Assembly (NCBI GenBank): GCA_964601265.1
Contig: CAZRMT010000004.1
Location: 5,381-69,380, forward strand
Reading direction: 5' to 3'
Length of the DNA stretch: 64,000 nucleotides
From: UBA4675 sp964601265
GTDB taxonomy: Bacteria > Bacillota > Clostridia > Christensenellales > Borkfalkiaceae
Shown in pieces: positions 1 to 8,701 of the stretch. The position numbers were made by a program, and so were the translations under genes. The number at the start of each line of letters is the position of its first letter. The first letter of the stretch is position 1. The notes under the pieces are model-generated. The model had not been told where the DNA came from and made no database searches. It saw nothing but the letters and a program-made list of their open reading frames with translations.

Positions 1-2
1 AT

Positions 3-506
3 AATATGGGCGCGGACGGGGTTCGCCACAATACCGTAACGCCTATTGCAAGAAAGTTGGACGACGGAAAATATTGCGTTGACCTTATTTTGAGAAACAA
101 TATGACCAACGAACAATATCCCGACGGAATTTATCACGCTCATCCCGAATACCACAACATTAAAAAAGAGGGTATCGGACTTATTGAGGCGATGGGATTA
201 TTCATTCTTCCCGGAAGACTTAAAAAACAACTTGCTATGATTCAAGAAATGTTGGTGGATAAGGATAAGTATAACTATGAGGAGCTTTGCAATCCTGAGA
301 ACTATTTATATGTACATAGGGATATGATTAAGGCTTTAATTGAAAAAAATCCATCGGTTTCTTCTATTGCGAAAGCGGAAAAAATTACCACGGAATACGT
401 TAACAACGTTTGTAAAAACATATTGTTGAATACTTCGGTGTACCAAAAGAACGAAGACGGTATGATTGCGCTCGGAAACTTCTTAAAAACCGTAAAAATA
501 AAATAA
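3..506 (+). CDS. galT: Galactose-1-phosphate uridylyltransferase, C-terminal part (cut by window edge)
   Basis: The reading frame is open to the left window edge, so only the last ~167 residues are present. The block DGIYHAHPEYHNIKKEGIG followed by LIEAMGLFILPGRLKKQL is the C-terminal signature of the Firmicutes-type (class II) GalT, which exchanges UMP between UDP-glucose and galactose-1-phosphate in the Leloir pathway in the cytoplasm. The family is about 490-510 residues long, so roughly two thirds of the protein lies outside the window. The gene is followed directly by an intrinsic terminator, so it is the last gene of its operon. The catalytic His-Pro-His region is not in the visible part, so activity cannot be judged here. 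Confidence 0.88.
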   Translation, partial: NMGADGVRHNTVTPIARKLDDGKYCVDLILRNNMTNEQYPDGIYHAHPEYHNIKKEGIGLIEAMGLFILPGRLKKQLAMIQEMLVDKDKYNYEELCNPENYLYVHRDMIKALIEKNPSVSSIAKAEKITTEYVNNVCKNILLNTSVYQKNEDGMIALGNFLKTVKIK

Positions 507-516
507 AACAAAGTTT

Positions 517-558
517 AAATTGCCTTTTTCTTTTTTTATGATAAAAGGCAATTTTTTT
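517..558 (+). terminator. Intrinsic terminator after galT
   Basis: A 12-bp perfect stem (arms AAATTGCCTTTT at 517-528 and its complement at 543-554) is followed by a run of T. It closes the galT transcript. Confidence 0.85.
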
Positions 559-569
559 AAGAATATTTA

Positions 570-598
570 TTGTGTTTTTTTTCTTTTTATATTATAAT
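570..598 (+). promoter_or_regulatory. Sigma-A-like promoter of the decarboxylase operon
   Basis: TTGTGT (570-575), a 17-bp spacer and a perfect TATAAT (593-598). It lies between the galT terminator and the first gene at 625. The -35 box is weak (three matches); the -10 box is consensus. Confidence 0.6.
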
Positions 599-624
599 TA
601 AAGTGGAAAACAATGGAGGACTTT

Positions 625-1953
625 ATGGACAGAATTAAATTATTGCAATCACGCAGAGCAAAATTGTTGGAAGCAACTAAATCCATAAGAAAAAAAGTAA
701 CGGATATAGTTGACGATATGAGTTTTGTAGAGTTTGATTCGTATAGTTTTTCTCATAGCGACATATATGAGGAAGACGCATTGGGAGACGGCGTACTTAC
801 GGGTATCGGTACTATAAACGGTAAAAATTATTGTATAGTTGCCATTAACTCTGATATTATGCACGGCGGTCTTTCGCTTTCAAACTGTAACAAAATTTCT
901 AAATGTATGGATAAAGCTTTAAGAACGGCTTCTCCCGTTATTTACGTTTTGGAATCTAACGGAGTTCAACTCGGCGAAGGAGTTAACGTTTTGGAGGGAA
1001 TAGCTAAAATTTTAAAGATTTCTTCCGATATTAAAGAAACGGGATTATTACAATTTGCTGTAGTAACGGGCAATTTATTCGGCTCGCTTTCACTTTTGGT
1101 GTCGAATTGTGATTTTGCTTACTCTTTAAAAGACGGTAAAGTGTCCTTTACCAGCCCGTTGGTTATTTCGGCAAAAAATCCGTCTGCGGAAACTGAATTG
1201 TCGATTGAAAAAATAGCTTCTATAAAAGAATTTAAAGAAAAAATTTCTTTAATAACCGACGTAATAGACGGGGAGTTCTTTGAAAGTGCAGACGATTTAA
1301 ACAGAACCTCGCCAACGCTTAATAAATCCGTAACGGATGAGGCGTTAATAAAAGCAGTTTTCGATAAAAGCTCTTTTATGGAATTTAATAAAGATAGCGT
1401 TAGCCAAGTTAAAACGGGGGTTGCGTATCTTGCGGGGTTAAGCGTTGCGACTATGATTTTTGATAGCGAAAACGCTGTTGAACTTGACGGTAAAGTTATG
1501 AAAAAAATAACTGATTTTATTGGATTTGTTCAGATTCACGATTTACCTTTAATAACTTTTGTAAACACTAAGGGCATAAAACAAGACGTAGTTTGCCAAA
1601 AGTGTGTGTTATCTAAGATAAACGATTTTATCGGTATTTATAAAACGCTAAATAAAATCACGGTTATTACCGGAAACGCAGTCGGTTTAGGGTACACGTT
1701 GTTCGCTTCAAAGGAAATGAATAATTGTTATTCCTACGCTTTTGCTCAAGCAAACGTCGGTTTATTTGACGAAGCTACGGGAGCATTGGTTGAGCTTGAT
1801 GCAGAAGCGTCTAAAATCAATGAGTATGCGTCGGAATATGCTGAAAAAACAGATCCGATAAATGCGGCGCATAACGGATATTTAGATAACGTGATAGAAC
1901 CGAAGTTCGTTCGTCAATACCTTATTTCGGCGTTGCAGACTTTAGAGGTGTAA
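625..1953 (+). CDS. Divergent acyl-CoA-type carboxyltransferase (MmdA/12S-like) of the decarboxylase complex
   Basis: The ATG at 625 is preferred over the in-frame ATG at 613 because GGAGG at 615-619 sits 5 bases upstream of 625, inside the extension; this gives 442 residues. The protein has the crotonase-fold carboxyltransferase layout of the PccB/MmdA/12S family: GDGVLTGIGTING near residue 54, then the first oxyanion-hole region, then LPLITFVNTKG and a second region ending GNAVGLGYTLF. Canonical members are about 510 residues and read SGGARIQEG and GGAY at the two holes; here these are SNGVQLGEG (residues 111-119) and GLGY. It probably moves CO2 between an acyl-CoA and biotin on the carrier two genes downstream. 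The substrate cannot be told from the sequence; malonyl- or methylmalonyl-CoA are options. It could also be a structural partner with altered activity. Confidence 0.8.
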   Translation: MDRIKLLQSRRAKLLEATKSIRKKVTDIVDDMSFVEFDSYSFSHSDIYEEDALGDGVLTGIGTINGKNYCIVAINSDIMHGGLSLSNCNKISKCMDKALRTASPVIYVLESNGVQLGEGVNVLEGIAKILKISSDIKETGLLQFAVVTGNLFGSLSLLVSNCDFAYSLKDGKVSFTSPLVISAKNPSAETELSIEKIASIKEFKEKISLITDVIDGEFFESADDLNRTSPTLNKSVTDEALIKAVFDKSSFMEFNKDSVSQVKTGVAYLAGLSVATMIFDSENAVELDGKVMKKITDFIGFVQIHDLPLITFVNTKGIKQDVVCQKCVLSKINDFIGIYKTLNKITVITGNAVGLGYTLFASKEMNNCYSYAFAQANVGLFDEATGALVELDAEASKINEYASEYAEKTDPINAAHNGYLDNVIEPKFVRQYLISALQTLEV

Positions 1954-1954
1954 A

Positions 1955-2287
1955 ATGAATTTCTTGGCTCAAAGTTCACTTGGTATGTCCGAAGGGGTTA
2001 CCGCTCTATTTACGTTCGTTTTAGGACTATTAGTTGTTTTTTTCGGTATGGCGGTCATTATACTTTTTCTTGCAATTATAGGAAAAGTTTTTGATAAGTT
2101 AAACGGAAAAACTCCGATAAAAAAGGACGTTGTCGTAAAAACGGAAGAGATAAATAGTTGCGATGTTACCGACGGAATAGACGAAAAAACCAAAGTTGCT
2201 ATTATTTCGGCTATTTATGCTTATTATCAACAAGAAGATAACGGCGGATGTGAATTCGTTGTTAGAAAAATAAATAAAAAACGTTAA
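1955..2287 (+). CDS. oadG: Oxaloacetate decarboxylase gamma-chain-like small membrane subunit
   Basis: This is a 110-residue protein with one strong N-terminal membrane helix (about residues 15-45, LFTFVLGLLVVFFGMAVIILFLAII) followed by a short charged cytoplasmic tail. This is the layout of the OadG/MmdD family, which anchors the cytoplasmic carboxyltransferase to the membrane beta subunit of sodium-pumping decarboxylases. It starts two bases after the stop of the carboxyltransferase gene, with GAGGTG as ribosome site inside that gene. The family call rests on topology, size and position in the operon more than on a motif. Confidence 0.75.
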   Translation: MNFLAQSSLGMSEGVTALFTFVLGLLVVFFGMAVIILFLAIIGKVFDKLNGKTPIKKDVVVKTEEINSCDVTDGIDEKTKVAIISAIYAYYQQEDNGGCEFVVRKINKKR

Positions 2288-2297
2288 GGAGAAGAAA

Positions 2298-2663
2298 ATG
2301 CGTAATTTTAAAGTATATATTGACGGCAAAGAATATGAAGTTGCAGTAGAAGAAGTCGGCGGAACGGAACAGGTTACGCCTGTTGTTACCGATATTAAAC
2401 CTACGGAGACGAAGAGTAGCGTTCAAGCACCGAAAAAAACTATTTCGGCAGGAGCAAAACTTGTAAAAGCTCCGATGCCCGGAATGGTTAAAGAATTTAA
2501 AGTAAGCGACGGCGCTATGGTAAAGAGCGGTGATATTATTTATATCCTCGAAGCAATGAAAATGGATAATGAAATTGCATGTGAATTTGACGGAAAGATT
2601 TCGTTTAAAGTAAGTAAGGGCGCTAACGTAGAAACCGACGAAGTTATTGCTACGGTTGAATAA
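2298..2663 (+). CDS. Biotin carboxyl carrier subunit (MmdC/1.3S-like)
   Basis: This 121-residue protein has an N-terminal piece (1-25), a flexible Pro/Thr/Lys-rich linker (26-55) and a C-terminal biotinyl/lipoyl domain (56-121). The biotin attachment motif EAMKMDNEI is complete, with the acceptor lysine at residue 88. PMPG at 59-62 is the usual entry of the fold. It carries CO2 on biotin between carboxyltransferase and the membrane pump. A clean AGGAG ribosome site precedes the ATG. A separate carrier gene is typical of methylmalonyl-CoA decarboxylases and of propionibacterial transcarboxylase, where in classical OadA the domain is fused to the alpha chain. Confidence 0.93.
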   Translation: MRNFKVYIDGKEYEVAVEEVGGTEQVTPVVTDIKPTETKSSVQAPKKTISAGAKLVKAPMPGMVKEFKVSDGAMVKSGDIIYILEAMKMDNEIACEFDGKISFKVSKGANVETDEVIATVE

Positions 2664-2681
2664 AAATAACAGGAGAGCATT

Positions 2682-4061
2682 ATGAACTTTATAACAAATC
2701 TATGTTCAAATGCAATAACGGACGCTTTTAAGAATTTATGGTACAGTACAGGATTATACGCCGGAACGAATTGGCAAAACTACGTAATGTTGTTAATATC
2801 GTTTGTTTTAATGTATTTAGCCATTGTAAAAAAATTTGAACCGTTACTGTTATTGCCTATTGCTTTTGGAATGTTTATCGTTAACGTTCCGGGGGCTTAT
2901 AATGAATTGTTCGGCACGAAAGGATACATAGTGACCGATACTTTAAGTAATCAAGAAGTAGCAAGAGGAACAGGTGAACAACTCGTTGCTTGGTGGAATA
3001 GTGCTTGTGGGAATTATGGCGGACAAGCAATAACTTCTTTTTCGGATTTTTCCGGAGAAACGCTAAAAGCTGTTTTTGAATTAAATAATCTTTCAATTAG
3101 TAGCGAACAAGTTATAGCTAATCAAGGGTTATTCTATTATTTATATTTGGGAGTAGATAAAGTTATTTATCCTCCGCTTATATTCCTCGGAATAGGAGCT
3201 ATGACCGATTTTGGACCTTTAATTGCAAGACCGAAGAGTATGCTTATCGGTGCCGCCGCACAACTCGGTATATTCGTTACTTTCGTTGGAGCGTATTTCT
3301 TATTTAGAGGCGGAGACGGAAAGTTTACGGCTGAACAAATAGCCGGTGCAATCGCAATTATAGGCGGAGCAGACGGACCTACGGCAATTTACGTAACCAA
3401 AAAGCTTGCGGAAGATTACTTGCCGATGATAGCTATTGCGGCCTATTCGTATATGGCGTTAATTCCTATCATACAAAAGCCGTTAATGAAATTGTTTACA
3501 ACCGAAAAAGAAAGAAAAATTAAAATGAAACAAGCAAGAAAAGTTTCTAAAACGGAAAAAATAGTATTCCCCGTTTTGGTTTCTTTGGTTGTAGGTTTAT
3601 TGTTGCCTTCGGCAATGCCGTTACTCGGAATGTTAATGCTTGGTAATTTACTTAAAGAGTCGGGCGTTGCTTCAAGACTTGTGGATACGGCGTCTAACGC
3701 ACTTATGAATATCGTAACGATATTCTTAGGCGTAATGGTCGGTTCTAAAGCGGTCGGCAGTTTATTCTTGAGTTTTGCAACTATAAAAATTATTTTGCTC
3801 GGATTATTTGCTTTCTGCTTGGGAAGTATCGGTGGAATTTTGTCGGTAAAGATTATGAATTTGTTCTCAAAAGAAAAAATGAATCCGTTAATCGGTTCGG
3901 CAGGTGTTTCTGCTGTTCCTATGGCAGCTAGAATATCCGAAGAAATGGGAACTAAATACGACCCGACAAACCATTTGTTAATGCATGCAATGGGTCCGAA
4001 CGTTGCAGGTGTAATAGGCTCTGCTATTGCCGCAGGCGTGTTACTTGCTTTATTTGTTTAA
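2682..4061 (+). CDS. oadB: Sodium-translocating decarboxylase beta subunit
   Basis: This is a polytopic membrane protein of 459 residues in the OadB/MmdB/GcdB family. Family hallmarks are ALGIGAMTDFGPL-like text (here LGIGAMTDFGPLIARPK), the GGADGPTAIYVT block with its conserved aspartate in the centre, and GAAGVSAVPMAAR-like text (here GSAGVSAVPMAARI) near the C-terminus. The subunit decarboxylates carboxybiotin and couples the energy to sodium export across the cytoplasmic membrane. It lies third after the carboxyltransferase with an AGGAG ribosome site. A sequence of about 100 residues after the second helix (roughly 75-150) is longer than in typical short beta subunits and reads as an exported or re-entrant loop. 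Confidence 0.93.
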   Translation: MNFITNLCSNAITDAFKNLWYSTGLYAGTNWQNYVMLLISFVLMYLAIVKKFEPLLLLPIAFGMFIVNVPGAYNELFGTKGYIVTDTLSNQEVARGTGEQLVAWWNSACGNYGGQAITSFSDFSGETLKAVFELNNLSISSEQVIANQGLFYYLYLGVDKVIYPPLIFLGIGAMTDFGPLIARPKSMLIGAAAQLGIFVTFVGAYFLFRGGDGKFTAEQIAGAIAIIGGADGPTAIYVTKKLAEDYLPMIAIAAYSYMALIPIIQKPLMKLFTTEKERKIKMKQARKVSKTEKIVFPVLVSLVVGLLLPSAMPLLGMLMLGNLLKESGVASRLVDTASNALMNIVTIFLGVMVGSKAVGSLFLSFATIKIILLGLFAFCLGSIGGILSVKIMNLFSKEKMNPLIGSAGVSAVPMAARISEEMGTKYDPTNHLLMHAMGPNVAGVIGSAIAAGVLLALFV

Positions 4062-4074
4062 TTAGGAGATATTT

Positions 4075-5478
4075 ATGGGAAAAAAGATTTTAATAACCGA
4101 AACGATTTTAAGAGACGCTCATCAGTCGCAAGCGGCTACGAGAATGAAATTGGAGGAAATGCTTCCCGTTTTAGATCAACTTGACGATTTAGGATTTTAT
4201 TCTTTGGAAGCGTGGGGCGGAGCAACTTTCGATTCTTGTTTAAGATTTTTAAACGAAGATCCTTGGGAGAGATTAAGAATTTTAAAATCTCACCTTAAGA
4301 AAACGCCTATTCAAATGCTTTTAAGAGGTCAAAATTTACTTGGATATAAGCATTATTCCGATGAAGTCGTTGAAAAATTCGTAGAAGCGTCTATTAGAAA
4401 CGGTGTCTCTATTGTTAGGGTTTTCGATGCGTTAAACGACCCTAGAAATATGGAAACCGCTATGAAAGCCGTTAAAAAATACGGTGGGATTTGCGAGGCG
4501 ACTATTTCTTATACTACTAGCCCCGTTCATACTACCGAATATTTTGTAAAACTTGCAAAGCAGTTGGAAGATATGGGAGCAGATAATATCTGCATAAAAG
4601 ATATGGCAAACTTGCTTTTGCCGTTTACTGCGTACGATTTAGTAAAGAAGATGAAAGAGGTATTAAAACCCGAAACTAAAATTCACCTTCATACGCATAA
4701 TACCGCAGGTACGGGTGATTTAATATACCTAAAAGCAATAGAAGCCGGCGTTGATATTATAGATACTGCTAATTCTGCTTTAGGTAACGGAACGAGTCAA
4801 CCTGCAACTGAACCTATCGTAGCTAGTTTAGCGGGAACAGAGTATGATACGGGTATTGATTTACAAAAGATTATACCCATAACCGAGCATTTCAGAAAAG
4901 TTGCTCAAAGGCTTGAAAAAGACGGATTTTTATCTTCAAAAGTTTTAAAAGTAGATACAAACGTATTGTTGTATCAGGTTCCGGGCGGAATGTTGTCCAA
5001 CCTTATTAATCAACTTAAAAAACAAGGAAAAGAAGATAAATTACAAGAGGTATTGCAAGAAGTTCCGAGAGTTCGTAAAGATTTCGGTTATCCGCCTTTG
5101 GTTACTCCGACTAGTCAAATTGTTGGAACTCAGGCAGTTTTAAACGTTGTAACCGGACAAAGATATAAAATGGTTACTAATGAAAGTAAAGGAATGTTAA
5201 GGGGTGAGTACGGAAAACTTCCCGTAACTCCCGATGCGGATTTTGTTAAATCCATTATCGGTAACGATAAGGTTATCACTTGTCGTCCTGCAGACCTTAT
5301 TGCGCCCGAATACGATAAGTATAAGGCTGAAATGATGGAATATTATACGCAAGAAGAAGACGTTTTAAGTTACGCTGTTTTCGGTGAAACCGCACTTAAT
5401 TTCTTTAAATGGAGAATGGCAAAAAATAACGGCGTTGATAAAAATCTGATAAACGACAAAAAGGTTTATCCCGTATAA
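4075..5478 (+). CDS. oadA: Oxaloacetate decarboxylase alpha / pyruvate carboxylase B-type carboxyltransferase (5S-like)
   Basis: This 467-residue protein starts with TETILRDAHQSQAATRM, the HMGL-like (TIM barrel) carboxyltransferase signature of OadA, PycB and transcarboxylase 5S. HLHTHNTAGTGD near residue 205 supplies metal-binding histidines, and IKDMANLL carries the lysine that is carbamylated in the family. The C-terminal part is the conserved carboxylase (PYC_OADA) domain. There is no biotinyl domain, so it must use the separate carrier encoded two genes upstream. The reaction is oxaloacetate to pyruvate with transfer of CO2 to biotin, or the reverse. The stop codon overlaps the start of surE (TAATG). 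Confidence 0.93.
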   Translation: MGKKILITETILRDAHQSQAATRMKLEEMLPVLDQLDDLGFYSLEAWGGATFDSCLRFLNEDPWERLRILKSHLKKTPIQMLLRGQNLLGYKHYSDEVVEKFVEASIRNGVSIVRVFDALNDPRNMETAMKAVKKYGGICEATISYTTSPVHTTEYFVKLAKQLEDMGADNICIKDMANLLLPFTAYDLVKKMKEVLKPETKIHLHTHNTAGTGDLIYLKAIEAGVDIIDTANSALGNGTSQPATEPIVASLAGTEYDTGIDLQKIIPITEHFRKVAQRLEKDGFLSSKVLKVDTNVLLYQVPGGMLSNLINQLKKQGKEDKLQEVLQEVPRVRKDFGYPPLVTPTSQIVGTQAVLNVVTGQRYKMVTNESKGMLRGEYGKLPVTPDADFVKSIIGNDKVITCRPADLIAPEYDKYKAEMMEYYTQEEDVLSYAVFGETALNFFKWRMAKNNGVDKNLINDKKVYPV

Positions 5479-6212
5479 TGAATATATTGATTTGTAATGA
5501 CGACGGAATATTTAGCGAGGGATTGAAAACTCTCGCTAGATTTTTGTCGAAGGAAAATTCGGTTTACGTTATGGCTCCCGACGGAAATAGGTCGGCTTAC
5601 TCTCATTCTATGTCTTTTTATAAAAAGCTTGTTTTAAAAAAAGTAGAGCAGAGCGAAAATTACGTTGCCTATTCGTTAAGCGGTACGCCTGCCGATTGCG
5701 TTAGGTTCGGCGTTGAATTCTTTAAAGACGTTAAATTCGATTTAGTCGTTTCCGGAGTAAACAACGGGAGTAATGCGGGAACCGATACGCTTTACAGCGG
5801 TACGGTTTCGGCTTGTTTCGAAGCGTGTATTTTAAAAATTCCGTCAATAGCTTTTTCAGTGGTTTGCGACAAGGAGATTTTAGATTATACTCTTTTAAAC
5901 GAACAACTATCCGATGTATTTCCTTTTTTGCTTAAACATTTTTCAAAGGATTACGTATTTAACGTAAATTTTCCCGATAAACTACACAAAGGTGTAAAAA
6001 TATGTAAATTAGGCGTTCAGCTTTATTCGGATAGATATATTAAAAACGACGACGGAAGTTTTATGCTTGTCGGTGATTTATTAAAAAACGATAAGAACGA
6101 CGAAGATTGCGACGTTGAATGGTTGAGAAAGGATTATATAACTATAACGCCTTTAATAACCGATAGAACCGCATATAACGTTTTAAAAGTTCTTTCAAAG
6201 GAAGTAATGTAA
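5478..6212 (+). CDS. surE: 5'/3'-nucleotidase SurE
   Basis: This 244-residue protein opens with ILICNDDGIFSEGLKTL, carrying the metal-binding Asp-Asp pair of SurE, then APDGNRSAYSHSMS, SGTPADCVRFG and SGVNNGSNAGTDTLYSGT, the conserved nucleotide and metal-binding loops. SurE removes phosphate from nucleoside monophosphates in the cytoplasm. Start and the preceding stop share one base (TAATG), which points to translational coupling with the decarboxylase genes. Length is normal. Confidence 0.95.
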   Translation: MNILICNDDGIFSEGLKTLARFLSKENSVYVMAPDGNRSAYSHSMSFYKKLVLKKVEQSENYVAYSLSGTPADCVRFGVEFFKDVKFDLVVSGVNNGSNAGTDTLYSGTVSACFEACILKIPSIAFSVVCDKEILDYTLLNEQLSDVFPFLLKHFSKDYVFNVNFPDKLHKGVKICKLGVQLYSDRYIKNDDGSFMLVGDLLKNDKNDEDCDVEWLRKDYITITPLITDRTAYNVLKVLSKEVM

Positions 6213-7441
6213 TGAAGACACTCGTCATAGGCGGTGGTGCGTCCGGTATGGCGTGCGCTTATTTTGGTGCAAAAAACGGTGACGAAGTAGTTTTGATAGA
6301 AAAAAACGAAAAGCTTGGTAAAAAACTTTTTATTACGGGAAAAGGGCGTTGTAACGTTACTAACGATTGCACTGAAAAAGAATTTCTTGAAAACGTAGTT
6401 ACCAATCCGAAATTTTTGTTCGGAGCCATTTATGCGTTTAATAGTCAAAAAACTATTGAATTGTTAGAAAAAAACGGATTAAAATTAAAGACCGAGCGAG
6501 GAAGAAGGGTTTTTCCTTCGTCCGATAAATCTAGTGATGTAATTAAAACTTTGACAAAAATTTGTATGGAAAGCGGAGTAACTATTCGGTTAAATGAAAT
6601 AGTTACCGATATTTTAATGGAGAACGGTAAAATTAAGTCAGTTATTACCGATAAAAACGAATATTTATGTGACAAAGTTGTAATATGTACGGGAGGAAAG
6701 AGTTATTCTTCTACCGGAAGTACTGGCGACGGATATAGGTTTGCTAAAAAACTAGGACATACGATAAGCGAGTTAAAGCCTGCTCTTTGTCCGCTTTATT
6801 TGACTGAAAATTGGGTAAAAGAAGTTCAAGGGCTTTCGTTAAAAAACGTAGGGTTTTCTGTTTTTATTAAAGAAAAAAAGATTTTTCAACAACAAGGCGA
6901 ATTGCTTTTTACTCATTTCGGAATATCGGGACCACTTGTTTTGTCTGCTTCTTCATTTTTAAATAAGTACGATAAAAAAGATATTGCGTTATTTTTAGAT
7001 CTTAAGCCAGCGCTTAGCGAAGAACAACTTTCGGATAGAATTTTAAGAGATTTTTTAAAATATAAGAATAGAGATTTGCAGAATTCTTTAAACGATTTAT
7101 TACCAAAATCTCTTATAAAACCTATAATTTCATTAAGCGGTATAGTTCCGGATAAAAAAAATAGTATAATTACGAAAGAAGAAAGAAAAAGACTTGTAAA
7201 CGCTTTAAAAAATATAAAATTCACGATTCAAAAACAGGCTTCGATTGAAGAAGCTATAATAACGTCAGGAGGCGTATCCGTAAAGGAAATCAATCCTAAA
7301 ACTATGGAAAGTAAAATAATTAAAGGATTGTATTTTGCTGGCGAAGTAATAGACGTAGACGCTTTAACCGGCGGATATAATTTACAGATAGCTTTTGCAA
7401 CGGGTTACGTTGCAGGGAAAGGAAGGGAAAACAATGATTAA
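6212..7441 (+). CDS. BaiN/YhiN (HI0933) family FAD flavoprotein
   Basis: This 409-residue protein has an N-terminal FAD-binding Rossmann motif GGGASGMACAYFGAKNG, followed by the family signature LGKKLFITGKGRCNVTN at about residues 38-54, and a C-terminal second FAD segment (GLYFAGEVIDVDALTGGYNLQIAFATG). This matches the HI0933/YhiN family, whose members are NAD(P)/FAD-dependent oxidoreductases; one member, BaiN, acts on bile acids. The true substrate here is unknown. It overlaps surE by one base and the cmk start by eight bases. In Clostridia this gene is commonly next to cmk, so the position says little about substrate. Confidence 0.88.
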   Translation: MKTLVIGGGASGMACAYFGAKNGDEVVLIEKNEKLGKKLFITGKGRCNVTNDCTEKEFLENVVTNPKFLFGAIYAFNSQKTIELLEKNGLKLKTERGRRVFPSSDKSSDVIKTLTKICMESGVTIRLNEIVTDILMENGKIKSVITDKNEYLCDKVVICTGGKSYSSTGSTGDGYRFAKKLGHTISELKPALCPLYLTENWVKEVQGLSLKNVGFSVFIKEKKIFQQQGELLFTHFGISGPLVLSASSFLNKYDKKDIALFLDLKPALSEEQLSDRILRDFLKYKNRDLQNSLNDLLPKSLIKPIISLSGIVPDKKNSIITKEERKRLVNALKNIKFTIQKQASIEEAIITSGGVSVKEINPKTMESKIIKGLYFAGEVIDVDALTGGYNLQIAFATGYVAGKGRENND

Positions 7442-8087
7442 TATTGCTTTAGACGGACCCGCAGGAAGCGGTAAGTCAACGGTCGCTAAATTTTTAGCGG
7501 AAAAACTCAATATTTTATATTTGGATACGGGGGCTTTATATCGTGCGGTTGCTCTGTTTGTTTTAAATAACGGCGTTGACGTTGAAAATGAAAAACAAGT
7601 TGAACCATTATTGACTGCTTTAGACGTTGCCGTTGAATATAAAGACGGGAAACAAATAACCCTTCTATGCGGTAAAGACGTTTCAAAAGAAATAAGAGAA
7701 AACAAAGTGTCTAATTCTGCATCTAAAGTTTCCGCACTTAAATGCGTTAGAGAAAAATTGCTTTCTTTACAAAGGGAAATAGCTAATTCAATGGATTGTA
7801 TATTGGACGGTAGAGATATCGGAACCTTTGTTCTCCCCAACGCAAATTATAAATTCTTTTTAACGGCAAGTGTGGATTGTAGAGCCACCAGACGTTACAA
7901 AGAATTATTAGAACGTGGAAATGCGGTTGATTATAATCAACTAAAAAGCGAAATAGAAGAAAGAGATTATAGAGATTCTCATAGAGAAATTGCACCCTTA
8001 AAAAAGGCTGACGATGCAGTAGAAATAGATACTTCTTTTTTGACTGTTGAAGAAGTTTGTCAAGAAGTTTTAAAGAGGGTTAAATAA
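7434..8087 (+). CDS. cmk: Cytidylate kinase
   Basis: The protein is 217 residues from the ATG at 7434, preceded by a GGAAGGG ribosome site; an upstream extension inside the flavoprotein gene has no homology and is not used. INIALDGPAGSGKSTVAKFLA is the Walker A loop at residues 2-22. YLDTGALYRAVALF and LDGRDIGTFVLPNA are the CMP-binding segments specific to Cmk. The enzyme makes CDP and dCDP from CMP and dCMP. The cmk-plsC-ispH-S1 order is a known clostridial block. Confidence 0.95.
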   Translation: MINIALDGPAGSGKSTVAKFLAEKLNILYLDTGALYRAVALFVLNNGVDVENEKQVEPLLTALDVAVEYKDGKQITLLCGKDVSKEIRENKVSNSASKVSALKCVREKLLSLQREIANSMDCILDGRDIGTFVLPNANYKFFLTASVDCRATRRYKELLERGNAVDYNQLKSEIEERDYRDSHREIAPLKKADDAVEIDTSFLTVEEVCQEVLKRVK

Positions 8088-8701
8088 TGTTATACGCTAT
8101 CGTAAGGTTTCTATTAACTCCTTTTTTTAAGATTTTTTATCCTTGTAAAGTTATTCATAAAGAAAGACTTACTAATAAAGGTAATACGATAATCGTGTGT
8201 AATCATTTAAAGAAAATCGACGTAGTTTACGTTGAACTTTTGTTTAAAGGAAAGTCTTATATAATTTCTAAAAAAGAATGGTTTAAAAATAAATTTCAAA
8301 GCAAAATACTTTATAGTATGGGAGCCATTCCCGTGGACAGGGAACAAGCTGACTTTAAAGCCATAAAAAAATGTCTCGAAGTTTTAAAAAACGATAAACG
8401 GTTTATTATTTTTCCTGAGGGAACAAGAAATAAAACTCAAGCGGACTTATTGCCTTTAAAAGACGGGACGGGGTATTTTGCGCATAAATGCAATTCTACG
8501 ATTTTACCTTTGACTATATATGAAAGGGGTAGATTTATGCATAAAAACTATATTTACGTCGGAGAACCTTTTAAAGTTAACAATACGGAGCAAAAATTTA
8601 CTTCACAAATTAATGCGGAAATAACACAACAAATAACAGACGAACTACTTAAAGCGAGAAAAGAAATCAATGCTTACGTAGCGGAGAAGAAAAGGAAATG
8701 A
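8087..8701 (+). CDS. plsC: 1-acylglycerol-3-phosphate O-acyltransferase (PlsC family)
   Basis: This 204-residue protein carries the acyltransferase motif I (CNHLKKIDVVYVE, an H-X4-D catalytic pair near residue 38) and motif III (FPEGTRNK near residue 108), followed by a short proline-containing stretch. These define the PlsC family that acylates lysophosphatidic acid in the membrane. Hydrophobic residues at the N-terminus (LYAIVRFLLTPFFKIFY) are likely the membrane anchor. It overlaps cmk (TAATG) and ispH (ATGA), so the three are co-translated. Confidence 0.92.
   Translation: MLYAIVRFLLTPFFKIFYPCKVIHKERLTNKGNTIIVCNHLKKIDVVYVELLFKGKSYIISKKEWFKNKFQSKILYSMGAIPVDREQADFKAIKKCLEVLKNDKRFIIFPEGTRNKTQADLLPLKDGTGYFAHKCNSTILPLTIYERGRFMHKNYIYVGEPFKVNNTEQKFTSQINAEITQQITDELLKARKEINAYVAEKKRK

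Noticed and set aside
7382..7840. 152-codon open frame opposite cmk
   Set aside because: It lies against the P-loop and CMP-binding parts of cmk; no promoter or ribosome site.
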